A DNA stretch of 32,852 nucleotides, taken from assembly GCA_903954045.1 (NCBI GenBank), contig CAJBMJ010000442.1, positions 1 to 32,852 of the forward strand. Direction: 5' to 3'. Position 1 is the first letter of the stretch. Every line of letters starts with the position of its first letter. Source of the stretch: an uncultured beta proteobacterium (GTDB lineage Bacteria; Pseudomonadota; Gammaproteobacteria; Burkholderiales; Burkholderiaceae_C). This document shows positions 17,481-26,261 of the stretch, piece after piece. Below the pieces are notes generated by a model, which did no database searches, was not told the origin of the DNA, and worked only from the letters and a program-made list of their open reading frames with translations. The position numbers and the translations under genes were made by a program.

Positions 17481-19490
17481 ATGACAAATAATCAAAACCC
17501 ACAGGGAACCAAAACCCAGACCCACACGGACCAATCAACTCCGTCAAACATCGCGGCGACCCAGCTTGCAACGGTTGCATCTACATCCGCCCGGCAATTG
17601 GACTTGAAACAACTCCAGACCTGGATGACCCGCGACTGCGCAGCCCAACTCCGTCAATTGGCAAAACACCAATGCGAGGTTCAGTTGGAATTCGTCGAAG
17701 ACACCGACACCTTAGAACCCATTCCAACCATTGGTATGGTGCACACGCCCAGCGCAGGCAAACCTAAGGACCCCCATCCAGCATTGGCACGCTGGCAAGT
17801 TCGCAGTGCCGTGTCGTACGTTGATGCCATCGACTCCATGGAAAAAGCCCAGGTCTTACTGCTCGATAGGTTGGAGCGCATGGTCCAGATTGCACCCGGC
17901 TTGGTGGCTTTCAGCAAGGTATTGGGCAAGTTGGACACTCAGAGCAAAGTCACTTGTGCCACAGCATTCATGCCCGACTTCAGCCCTGGTGTGATGGACC
18001 CCAGCGGAATGGAGCTGGTCTTGCAGCGTCTGGTACAAGAGCCGCTTGCCGATGATTTCGAAGGCAAGCGCTCCACACGCGAATGGATTTCCCTGGAAGA
18101 ATGGCTATCCGTTTGGATGAAGCTCTACCACAGGGAGTTGAAGTCCTTCAACCCTGTGGCAGGACGGCACTTTGTGGAACGTATCCGCAAGAACAGACCC
18201 GACCCCCAACAGCAGGCATTTCATTTCAAAGACAGGGATGCGACCTACAAGGGGACATGGAAATACTTCACCCGCAACAAGAAACCCATGGCCCAAGTCA
18301 AAGGCACAGTTCATGTTCCGATTGCCTGCCTGAACCCATGCAAGGATGAAGACCAGAATTTGAGCTTTTCAGGGCCAACCGTTGAACTGCACTTTGACGG
18401 GGTTGAATTTCTGTTTGACGTTGCTGCGTTCGGGTGGGACCAGACCCAGTGGAAGCCAGCCAGTATTGCTACCACCGACGCCGCTGGTGTTTTTGACTTG
18501 GATGACGACCAGTCCGACGCCAACCCCACCCCCGAGTTCAGTCCTGAAGATTTAGTCGAAGCCATTAATGCGCGCTTGTCAGCAGAACTGGCGGACGTAC
18601 TGGCAGATTTCCGGGCGGACGGATTGTGCGAAGTCTTGGCCATGCAAACGTCTCGCCCGTCCGGTTCACGGGGAAGGAATGCCGCAAATCAGTCAAATCT
18701 GGCGCTGGTCTTCTATGTGAACTCTGCTCAACCAGTCACTTACCACGCGGTGTACAAAGGTCCCGAATATCCCTGGGCAATGTGCCAGGTGATGGAGTCG
18801 GTGACATCCATGCAGGATTTTGAGCGTGCATTTGAATCAGTGGTTCACCGCTTACCCAAGATTCGCAGCAGTTTGCTGGGGCTCCAAAATCTGTTGGGCA
18901 GCATCGATAACTACGGCACCGCCTTGACGGTAGATGCTTTGTTGGAAAGTGCGGGTGGCTGGGTCGTCGATAACGGCGGGATGGGCTTGGTGGCGGGCAA
19001 ACATGTGCGAAGCAATTACGTTCGCATTTGGGACGATTGGACCCTACCCATCAGTGGCTCTACCGAGAACTACTTGGCACGTTGGTGCGATTCTGTAGCC
19101 ACCGTCAAGTTAGAGAGCACCCCAGAACCAGCTGGTGAGTTTTTGGACTATCTGGAATTCGACGAAGACGGCTCCTGGCTGTCGAAGTGGGCTGACAGAA
19201 CCATTCAGGGGACTTGGGCCTACGAGGTGACGCTCGATAAGCCGCATGTGGTTTTGAGCCACCGCCTGGAGTTTGGTCTGCCTTCTTTGGATATGGATGT
19301 TAGCCATCGTGTACCCCCGGTTGCCACCTGGCGAGTGAAAGCTCAGATGGTCATCGACGGTGTAACTTTGGTGGGCAGTGATGAAGCATTGACACTACGC
19401 ATGGTCGGCAATCTTCTACCCACTGCCGAACTGGACCGCAGCGTTTCATCCGGGATGGTGGAGGAGATTGAAGCGGAGATTTTTGGATAA
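17481..19490 (+). CDS. Hypothetical protein (669 aa), uncharacterised island cargo
   Basis: Long ORF with ATG at 17481 (MTNNQNPQGTKTQTH...) downstream of AAAGGAACC; no recognised domain; C-terminal third resembles the 20023 protein. Confidence 0.8.
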   Translation: MTNNQNPQGTKTQTHTDQSTPSNIAATQLATVASTSARQLDLKQLQTWMTRDCAAQLRQLAKHQCEVQLEFVEDTDTLEPIPTIGMVHTPSAGKPKDPHPALARWQVRSAVSYVDAIDSMEKAQVLLLDRLERMVQIAPGLVAFSKVLGKLDTQSKVTCATAFMPDFSPGVMDPSGMELVLQRLVQEPLADDFEGKRSTREWISLEEWLSVWMKLYHRELKSFNPVAGRHFVERIRKNRPDPQQQAFHFKDRDATYKGTWKYFTRNKKPMAQVKGTVHVPIACLNPCKDEDQNLSFSGPTVELHFDGVEFLFDVAAFGWDQTQWKPASIATTDAAGVFDLDDDQSDANPTPEFSPEDLVEAINARLSAELADVLADFRADGLCEVLAMQTSRPSGSRGRNAANQSNLALVFYVNSAQPVTYHAVYKGPEYPWAMCQVMESVTSMQDFERAFESVVHRLPKIRSSLLGLQNLLGSIDNYGTALTVDALLESAGGWVVDNGGMGLVAGKHVRSNYVRIWDDWTLPISGSTENYLARWCDSVATVKLESTPEPAGEFLDYLEFDEDGSWLSKWADRTIQGTWAYEVTLDKPHVVLSHRLEFGLPSLDMDVSHRVPPVATWRVKAQMVIDGVTLVGSDEALTLRMVGNLLPTAELDRSVSSGMVEEIEAEIFG

Positions 19491-19557
19491 AAATTCGGGA
19501 GTGGGTAGGAAACTTGCCCGCTTTCAGAAATCGCGCCCGGTGCGCAGAAAGGAAATC

Positions 19558-19926
19558 ATGGACATCGAGAACCCGATAACTGCCCTGTTGCTGTTTACAA
19601 CCATAGCTCAAACATCCCCCGATGCGGATGAAGTTCAGGAATATGCAGAACAGGCGCAAGTGATTATTGACACCTACAACCTCGATGAAGATGTCATTTC
19701 GTCAACCAGTGCGCTGTCAAAAAAGTTGATCGAACAGCACGAGAAAAAATTCTTCATTGAGGTCCATCTGGGTGACGGTTCAAAGGCGCTGGTTGGCTGC
19801 GACGACCAAGAGACCCTGAAAAACGGCTTGGTCAAGTTTCAAACTGAATACCCAGGGAGTGTTCAAATCAGTTTCCAGGAGGCGTACCCGTCGCTATGGA
19901 ATGCAATAGCGGAAGAACGAACCTAA
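19558..19926 (+). CDS. Hypothetical acidic small protein (122 aa)
   Basis: ATG at 19558 with AGAAAGGAAATC upstream; MDIENPITALLLFTTIAQTSPDADEVQEYAEQ...; lies between the two paralogous genes. Confidence 0.65.
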   Translation: MDIENPITALLLFTTIAQTSPDADEVQEYAEQAQVIIDTYNLDEDVISSTSALSKKLIEQHEKKFFIEVHLGDGSKALVGCDDQETLKNGLVKFQTEYPGSVQISFQEAYPSLWNAIAEERT

Positions 19927-19970
19927 ACCGGATAGCGTCCCCAAGAATAGGCGTGGCACCCGCCCATCAC

Positions 19971-19997
19971 TTGACAAATCGCATCCCGATTTGTCAA
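19971..19997 (+). promoter_or_regulatory. Inverted-repeat regulatory element, copy 2 (upstream of 341-aa gene)
   Basis: TTGACAAATCG-CATCC-CGATTTGTCAA (perfect 11-bp arms) followed by TCTGGTT. Confidence 0.75.
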
Positions 19998-20022
19998 TCT
20001 GGTTGGACAAGGGAGAAATCAC

Positions 20023-21048
20023 ATGCCAGCTATCAGTTCCAACAATAGACCAACCAGCCAAACCAATCCGCCTGTAAACACCCGCATATCTCAAATGCCC
20101 ATGGGCACTGCCAGAGACCCCTACATTGAAGCCCTGGATGCCCACATGCATGCCCAGTTCGCAAGCGCTGTAGGCGCATTTGAAGACGATGGGCATTGCC
20201 AGATACGTGTCATCGGATTGCATGCCTACGAAGGGGCGCCATGGTCACCTGGCTTGCTCATGAATTACCGATTGCCCAGTGGTCCCGTACCCGACGATGG
20301 ACCCCACTATTACAGACAGTGGGCGTTCCGGCTGGATTTGACGGATGTAACGTCCATCGGGCTGTTTCCTTCGGCCATGGCGATGGTCGTTCCCAGGCTG
20401 CCCAGCATTCGGCAAACTTTGATTGCCTTGCACCAAACCCTTGGATATATCGACAACCTTTACAACGAGGAAGCCTTCGAATCCCAAATCCGGGAGGATT
20501 ACCCCACGTTGACTGACGACTCTGGGCTCCAGTTTCTGTTGTGTCCGGTCAATGATGCCACCCAAGACCACACGCGATTGATACCGACCGACCCTGTGAC
20601 CGATGGGGGCATGGAAGATTGGATGTCGGACTGGTGCGTCTTTGCCCAGCATATGAAGACACAGGGCGAACCGGTACTGACGAGGGAATTTTTGGCATCA
20701 ATCCAACTGGCAGATACGGACGGCAACTGGTTCAGTGCCTATGGCAAGGAGATGCGTTTTATCCGACCACACCTGGAAGCACTGCCGGGTGGTCCTGTGC
20801 TGGTGATGGAGATGCAGACCAACCACTATTTGCCAATCTTCGACCTGGCGAGTCGGTTTCAGGAACGTGGGGGCATGTGGCCCCGCTTGGGACTCAAATT
20901 TGCGGATGCCGGGACGTTGGGGATGGAGCCGGGCTTATTTATGGCAGGGGTGAACATGGGGTGCAATCCGTTGCTGGTGAGTGCAAGACGGGACGCCGAG
21001 ATGGTCGCGGCCGCCACTGGGATTGGCGGGGATGTGTTTTGTGAGTGA
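20023..21048 (+). CDS. Hypothetical protein (341 aa), distant paralogue of the 669-aa protein C-terminal region
   Basis: MPAISSNNRPTSQTN...; VPRLPSIRQTLIALHQTLGYIDN matches VHRLPKIRSSLLGLQNLLGSIDN of the 17481 protein. Confidence 0.78.
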   Translation: MPAISSNNRPTSQTNPPVNTRISQMPMGTARDPYIEALDAHMHAQFASAVGAFEDDGHCQIRVIGLHAYEGAPWSPGLLMNYRLPSGPVPDDGPHYYRQWAFRLDLTDVTSIGLFPSAMAMVVPRLPSIRQTLIALHQTLGYIDNLYNEEAFESQIREDYPTLTDDSGLQFLLCPVNDATQDHTRLIPTDPVTDGGMEDWMSDWCVFAQHMKTQGEPVLTREFLASIQLADTDGNWFSAYGKEMRFIRPHLEALPGGPVLVMEMQTNHYLPIFDLASRFQERGGMWPRLGLKFADAGTLGMEPGLFMAGVNMGCNPLLVSARRDAEMVAAATGIGGDVFCE

Positions 21049-21159
21049 GTCAATGGCTCTTTCGAGCACATCGGGAGCCTTTCATTGGAGGAACTTGCAT
21101 CGGACCTCATTCGCACCGGCATTATCTGGAGGAATCCCAGATGCAGGTGTCTTCATACC

Positions 21160-22494
21160 TTAACGGAAAGCTTCATCAACAGAGGGGAGGGTGCGAACTT
21201 CCTCCACGAACTTTTTTGCGTCGGCAAGTCCTAGTACCTTGGTCAATGCGCTGATGCCCCGGTGCCGTACAGATCCGGAGTGCTCCACGAGCAGGGCATA
21301 GAGCTCTTCAACCTGGACGTCGAAATAGCGTCTATTCAGAACATCCAGACTCTTGTGGCCGGTTAGGCGACTTAACTCCATCGGGTTGTTGACCTTCTTG
21401 GAAAGATCCTTGGTGGCAATTTTTCTCAATGAGTGGAAAGTCAGTTTTTTAATTGGGGGGTCAGCTTTGGCACATGCAATAGAAAACGCACCTGTGACAG
21501 AGTTGATAGTGTTGGAAAAAATGAGCCCAGATTTCGTGGGGCTTGCTTCATAGAGCGGACGCAGTATGTCTTGCATCTCCGGTGTAAGAGGCACGGCACG
21601 GCCCAGGGATTGGGTCACACTTTTCGTGTGATCGTTTTTTTCTCGGGGCAGGGTAAGGATATTGTTGGCCCAGTCGATATCCTCCCAGCGCATACCGCCT
21701 GATTGTTCGCCGGTTATCTTGTCCTTTGCGCCTTGAACGATTTCGCTTCGACGAAAAGCCATCGCTAATGACAGCTTAACGATAGGAATCATCCAGGGAG
21801 AGTGCGCCTGGAGGGCTGCGATCAGGCGCTCGTACTCATTTCCAGACCATGACCGCTGCACATTGTTCTTGGGTTTGGGTAAGGAAATCCCGCTGGGTGG
21901 GTTGTCTACGGGATAAAGCCATTCATTGGCGGCATGGGAGTACAACGAGGTCAGAACGGTGAAGTAGTTGCGTACCGACGAAGCGGAATATTTTTCTTCC
22001 AGCAGCTTGTCTCGAAGTAGGATGTAGTCCTTCTTTTTCAGGTCGCGAAGTAGCTTGTTTTCTCCCAGCCACTCCGACAAATGATTCACCCGGTGTCCGA
22101 CCTCTCTAAACGAACTCTTTCCGGCGTAATGTTGGCCATGAAAACGCTTGAGTGCCTGTTTGATCGTGATGGTTTCGTATTCGGCAACAAAGCCACCGTG
22201 CTTGGTGCGAATTTTCTTGATTTCTTCCTCTTGAGACTTCGCCCAAGCATTTGCATTGTCAAGGGTGTCATGCGTGGCGGTTCTGACAACCAGATTTCCA
22301 TCGGCGTCTGACAACTTGATTTGCACCTCGAATGCTGTTTCCAGTTGCCTGAGGGCATTTTTCGGAAGGTTATGTGGGTCTGCATGCCCCTGACTGGCCA
22401 GGTAGGCAAGCGCTTTGGATTTGAGTCGGAACTTTTGCTCTGCCTGACCTTTTAGCTTGACTTGCCAGGGTGATCGGTTTGTGATGTTCGCCAT
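21160..22494 (-). CDS. Tyrosine recombinase / phage-type integrase
   Basis: MANITNRSPWQVKLKGQ...; AFRRSEIVQG, LTFHSLRKIATKDL, LTGHKSLDVLNRRYFD give the R...HxxR...H...Y catalytic pattern; next to a tRNA 3' fragment. Confidence 0.93.
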   Translation of the reverse strand: MANITNRSPWQVKLKGQAEQKFRLKSKALAYLASQGHADPHNLPKNALRQLETAFEVQIKLSDADGNLVVRTATHDTLDNANAWAKSQEEEIKKIRTKHGGFVAEYETITIKQALKRFHGQHYAGKSSFREVGHRVNHLSEWLGENKLLRDLKKKDYILLRDKLLEEKYSASSVRNYFTVLTSLYSHAANEWLYPVDNPPSGISLPKPKNNVQRSWSGNEYERLIAALQAHSPWMIPIVKLSLAMAFRRSEIVQGAKDKITGEQSGGMRWEDIDWANNILTLPREKNDHTKSVTQSLGRAVPLTPEMQDILRPLYEASPTKSGLIFSNTINSVTGAFSIACAKADPPIKKLTFHSLRKIATKDLSKKVNNPMELSRLTGHKSLDVLNRRYFDVQVEELYALLVEHSGSVRHRGISALTKVLGLADAKKFVEEVRTLPSVDEAFR

Positions 22495-22597
22495 GTCACA
22501 CATGCCTTCATGCAACACCCCGCCAAATTGAATTCGCGATGCTCACCGGAGGGCGGTATCTCCATTTCGAAAAATTTTTCGTTTGACATTGTGACCG

Positions 22598-22620
22598 AGT
22601 TTGGGAAATAGTTTGGGAAA
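22598..22620. repeat. Direct repeat AGTTTGGGAAA(T) x2 between integrase start and att
   Basis: AGTTTGGGAAAT AGTTTGGGAAAG. Confidence 0.8.
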
Positions 22621-22720
22621 GGTTAAAAATCACTATGAAAATTTCCAGTTTCTCCAATGAAAACGCAATTTTTATTTATGGAACAAATTTGGGTTTAGGT
22701 CCTGTCGGTAGCAATACTGT

Positions 22721-22748
22721 GCTGGTTCGAGTCCAGTCGGTCGCACCA
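22721..22748 (+). other. Orphan tRNA 3' end (T-arm, acceptor strand and CCA), candidate attR
   Basis: GCTGGTTCGAGTCCAGTCGGTCGCACCA forms a T-arm plus CGGTCGC-A-CCA, but no 5' tRNA half lies upstream. A terminator hairpin follows directly. Confidence 0.7.
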
Positions 22749-22757
22749 CCCTGAAAT

Positions 22758-22796
22758 GGCTGAAACCCCAATGAAATCAAAGGTTTCGGCCTTTTT
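22758..22796 (+). terminator. Terminator downstream of the tRNA 3' end
   Basis: GGCTGAAACC...GGTTTCGGCC followed by TTTTT. Confidence 0.7.
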
Positions 22797-22889
22797 CAGT
22801 ACCCAAGCTTGATTTCCAGCGCCAGCAAGGCTATTCTTGAGCCGGGCGAATGCCTCGCGCAATGAAAGCGTGCCCTGCACTCAGGGACT

Positions 22890-22915
22890 AACCCGGCCTT
22901 ACCGCCGGGTTTTTC
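22890..22915 (+). terminator. Rho-independent terminator-like hairpin
   Basis: ACCCGGC-CTTACC-GCCGGGT followed by TTTTC. Confidence 0.6.
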
Positions 22916-22925
22916 GTTTGTATCC

Positions 22926-23348
22926 TCATTCGCTAGTTGGATTGATGTCGCAACCCTCAATGCGTCTGACAAATTGAGGCCAAAGTCTCCAAAGTACAAC
23001 GGAAACCACCAAACCGGAAACAGTGTCAACCAGCCAATCAGTGATTGCCGCAGTTCGGTAAGGGAAGAAACTTTGGACGTATTCATCCAGAGCACCCATT
23101 GCCGCAACCGTTAGGATCGCAGTGAATGCACGCCTGGACGCCGCCCCAAAAGTGCCCACAAAAATCAGTGTGCTGATGACTGCGTAGGCAACCGAGTGCA
23201 AAACCAAGCCGGTCGCATAGTTGGCAATGTCCTGCCTAGCTCCGGGAATTGAGCCCACTGCCAAGATGAGCAGGTAAAAAAATATTCCTGCCCTGAAGCA
23301 AAAATGCTGAAAACCAGGGGAAATCAATGCTTTCGGCGAGATTCGCAT
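22926..23348 (-). CDS. VanZ-like family membrane protein
   Basis: 140 aa, about 4 hydrophobic segments, GALDEYVQSFFPYRTAAITDWLVDTVSGL typical of VanZ-like proteins. Confidence 0.75.
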   Translation of the reverse strand: MRISPKALISPGFQHFCFRAGIFFYLLILAVGSIPGARQDIANYATGLVLHSVAYAVISTLIFVGTFGAASRRAFTAILTVAAMGALDEYVQSFFPYRTAAITDWLVDTVSGLVVSVVLWRLWPQFVRRIEGCDINPTSE

Positions 23349-23412
23349 GGGTGCTTGGTAGGTACAAAACCCTGTACTGCAGTCTGTAAACAGTCTGTAT
23401 CAGCCAATAATG

Positions 23413-23447
23413 AAAAAACCCCGCTATATATTCAATAGCAGGGTTTT
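23413..23447 (-). terminator. Terminator of tRNA-His
   Basis: Minus strand: AAAACCCTGCTAT...ATAGCGGGGTTTTTT. Confidence 0.8.
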
Positions 23448-23458
23448 CAATGTTTACT

Positions 23459-23535
23459 TGGGGTGGCTGATGGGGCTCGAACCCACGACAACAGGAATCA
23501 CAATCCTGGACTCTACCAACTGAGCTACAGCCACC
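23459..23535 (-). tRNA. tRNA-His (GTG)
   Basis: Minus strand GGTGGCTGTAGCTCAGTTGGTAGAGTCCAGGATTGTGATTCCTGTTGTCGTGGGTTCGAGCCCCATCAGCCACCCCA; cloverleaf with GTG anticodon and encoded CCA. Confidence 0.95.
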
Positions 23536-23694
23536 GTAGCACAAATTATATCGCAAGCAACTTTGCGCCGTCCCAAAGCAGCCAGGTCATTGGACTATTT
23601 GACTGAGCGATACAGGAATAGGTTAAAATCGCGGGCTTAGCGAAAAGTACATTAGATTGGCTAATGCGGCTGACGCGCCTGATTGAGAAGATAT

Positions 23695-23952
23695 ATGAAA
23701 GAAGGAATTCACCCCAATTACCGTGAAGTGTGCTTCATGGACCTGTCCAACAATTTCAAGTTTGTTACACGTTCTTGCGCCAACACCAAGGAAATGATCA
23801 AGATGGAAGATGGCCGCAATCTGCCTCTCTACAAACTTGACACTTCTAGCGAGTCACATCCTTTTTATACCGGCACACAGAAGTCGGTCGATAACATGGG
23901 CGGCCGTGTAGAGAAATTCCGCAACCGCTTCGGCAAGACCGCTGCGAAGTAA
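23695..23952 (+). CDS. rpmE2: 50S ribosomal protein L31 type B
   Basis: [31 protein letters not shown]...[38 protein letters not shown]. Confidence 0.95.
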   Translation: MKEGIHPNYREVCFMDLSNNFKFVTRSCANTKEMIKMEDGRNLPLYKLDTSSESHPFYTGTQKSVDNMGGRVEKFRNRFGKTAAK

Positions 23953-23984
23953 TTTGGTATCAGGTATTCACCTGAAATACTCTC

Positions 23985-24019
23985 AAAAGGCAGATCGGAT
24001 TTCCGAACTGCCTTTTTTT
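23985..24019 (+). terminator. Terminator after L31
   Basis: AAAGGCAGATCGGATTTCCGAACTGCCTTTTTTT. Confidence 0.88.
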
Positions 24020-24042
24020 CTGGCAGAAGTAGCTGACTCCTA

Positions 24043-25746
24043 GTGAACCACCCCAATCCAGCCATCGTTTCAAAAGCGGCTGCCAGACGCCTGCCGCGTT
24101 TGGCTTTGATTTTGCTTTGTGTGGCTTATGTAATTCCGGGATTTATCGGGCGCGATTCCTGGAAAAGCGAGGACATGGCTGCTTTGGGTTTCGCGTGGGA
24201 ACTGCTTCAGGATAACGCGAATTGGTGGGCTCCAAGCCTCATGGGTCTACCCCCCGACAACCCGGCCTTGCTGCCGTACTGGCTGGGTGCATGGAGCATA
24301 AAGCTCACCCAGCCTTGGGTGCACACGGAGTTTGCTGTACGCATTCCGTTTGGGTTGCTTTTGTCGTTGACCCTGGTTTCAACATGGTATGCCGTCTACT
24401 ACCTGGGAAGAAGCCCCAAGGCCCAACCAGTTGCATTTGCCTTTGGTGGCGAGGCCCTGCCAACGGACTATGCGCGGGCCATGGCCGATGGCGGACTGCT
24501 TGCCGTCATCGCTTGTATGGGGCTTGCCCAGCTGTCGCACGAGGCGACACCGGCACTTGCCCAACTTGGGTTTTCGGCTCTGTTTTTCTTTGGGGCTTCT
24601 GCCCTGCCTTATTCCAGAATCCTGCCCTTGTTGGCAATTGGCCTGGGGCTCTTGGGAATGACCCTGTCAGGCGCGCCCGCCATTGCGGGTCTTTGGGCTA
24701 TTGGGGCCGCTCTCATTCACGTCCTGGATCGCTTTGAAATTCGGGAAGATGAAACAAGACTTGGTACCAAAACACTTGAGTCAGGGTTGGTGGTTTTGAT
24801 CGCTTTGGTCTGCGCGCTGGTTGCGCAGCAACTAGATCTTTGGAATTGGAAATTACAGCTTCCAAAAGCCAACTGGGTTGAATGGAGTGGTTTTGGTCAG
24901 CTCCTGATCTGGTTTACCTGGCCAACATGGCCGCTTGCACTCTGGACTCTCTGGCGCTGGCGACACCAGCTTTTCAGTCGACATATAAGCCGCCATTTGA
25001 CATTGCCTCTTTGGCTGTGCCTGGTTGCTGTTGCCGCCACGCTTCTCACAGGATCTTCAGATAGAACACTTCTCCTGGCACTTCCCGCCATGTCAGCGTT
25101 GGCTGCCTTTGCACTCCCTACTTTGAAGCGGCAAGTAGCCGCTTTGATCGATTGGTTTACCCTTTTATTCTTCACTGGTTGTGCCGTCATTATTTGGGTG
25201 ATCTGGATCGCCATGCAAACAGGCATCCCTAGCCAACCCGCAGCAAACGTGGCGCGACTTGCGCCGGGATTTGAAACTAGTTTTTCTGTATTGGCCCTTG
25301 CAATTGCCTTGTGCGCAACCACAGTCTGGGGTTGGCTGGTGCATTGGCGTGTCGGTCGCCATCGGGCTGCTATTTGGAAGAGCCTGGTGCTTCCCGCTGG
25401 TGGGGCGGCACTTTGCTGGTTGCTGCTGATGACACTTTGGATGCCACTTCTCAACTATGCACAGGGTTACAAATTGCTGGTTAACCGCGCATTGGCTCAG
25501 CTCACACCCGTTGGCTGCGTTGAGGTGGTAGGTCTGGGCCAGGGGCAGATAGCTGCTCTGAAGTTTTACGCAGATTTGCAAATGCAACCAATGCAGAACG
25601 AGCCTACCTGCCCATGGTTGATTGCTGAGTTGGGCCCAGATGGAAATGCGCCGTCAACGTTCTCAGTCAATGATTGGAACCTGGTATCTCCAATTCACCA
25701 CCCTACGGACCGAAACCAGTCCCTGTTGCTATTCAAACAAAAGTAG
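24043..25746 (+). CDS. Polytopic membrane protein, ArnT/GT39-like glycosyltransferase-related
   Basis: 567 aa with many hydrophobic helices; N-terminal GRDSWKSEDMAALGFAWELLQDNANWWAPSLMGLPPDNPALLPYWLGAWSIKL resembles the GT39/ArnT first periplasmic loop. GTG start. Confidence 0.65.
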   Translation: MNHPNPAIVSKAAARRLPRLALILLCVAYVIPGFIGRDSWKSEDMAALGFAWELLQDNANWWAPSLMGLPPDNPALLPYWLGAWSIKLTQPWVHTEFAVRIPFGLLLSLTLVSTWYAVYYLGRSPKAQPVAFAFGGEALPTDYARAMADGGLLAVIACMGLAQLSHEATPALAQLGFSALFFFGASALPYSRILPLLAIGLGLLGMTLSGAPAIAGLWAIGAALIHVLDRFEIREDETRLGTKTLESGLVVLIALVCALVAQQLDLWNWKLQLPKANWVEWSGFGQLLIWFTWPTWPLALWTLWRWRHQLFSRHISRHLTLPLWLCLVAVAATLLTGSSDRTLLLALPAMSALAAFALPTLKRQVAALIDWFTLLFFTGCAVIIWVIWIAMQTGIPSQPAANVARLAPGFETSFSVLALAIALCATTVWGWLVHWRVGRHRAAIWKSLVLPAGGAALCWLLLMTLWMPLLNYAQGYKLLVNRALAQLTPVGCVEVVGLGQGQIAALKFYADLQMQPMQNEPTCPWLIAELGPDGNAPSTFSVNDWNLVSPIHHPTDRNQSLLLFKQK

Positions 25747-25787
25747 CTCTTTGTTGTGCCAATGTCGACGCTTGACGGCCCGGCAAT

Positions 25788-26249
25788 TTACAGGTGTTCT
25801 GGAGTTTGGACCGTCACAATATTCGTTTGAGCAACTTGATCCCGCTCACGATAGCGAAGCCACCAAATGGCTCCCTTTTTTACAGCGCACTCTCCCTCGC
25901 CAATACCTGTCAATCGTGCGATCACCCTGCCTAAAGTAGGTTGATGGCCTACAACGACATAACAGCCTTTTGCATGCGGCCATTGCACTAGGCTGAGTAA
26001 GTCATCTGCATTGGACAAGGGGGCCAGGGCCGAGCTGGATTTGTATTTCCTTCCCAAAGCCCTTGCTGTTTGATCCGCACGAACTGCCGTACTCGACAGG
26101 ACTTTGGCACCGTCTGGCAATTGACGGTCGAGCCACGCTGCCATACGCGCCGCTTGCTTTTCACCTCTGGGCGTGAGCGTACGCTCCATGTCGTCCCCCA
26201 CAAGTTCCAGGTCGATGGCCTCTGCATGCCGCCACAAAATCAAATCCAT
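25788..26249 (-). CDS. sixA: Phosphohistidine phosphatase SixA
   Basis: MDLILWRHAEAIDLE...RTLTPRGEKQAARMAAWL...VVVGHQPTLGRV: RHG and GHQP motifs. Confidence 0.9.
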   Translation of the reverse strand: MDLILWRHAEAIDLELVGDDMERTLTPRGEKQAARMAAWLDRQLPDGAKVLSSTAVRADQTARALGRKYKSSSALAPLSNADDLLSLVQWPHAKGCYVVVGHQPTLGRVIARLTGIGEGECAVKKGAIWWLRYRERDQVAQTNIVTVQTPEHL

Positions 26250-26261
26250 TTGACAAATTCC

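Noticed and set aside
22695-22880. 61-aa minus-strand ORF ending CDRLDSNQHSIATDRT
   Set aside because: Overlaps the tRNA 3' fragment and its terminator; a known type of spurious tRNA-derived translation.
23236-23556. 106-aa minus-strand ORF (MRYNLCYGGCSSVGRVQDCDSCCRGFEPHQ...)
   Set aside because: Translation of tRNA-His and its flank, not a protein.
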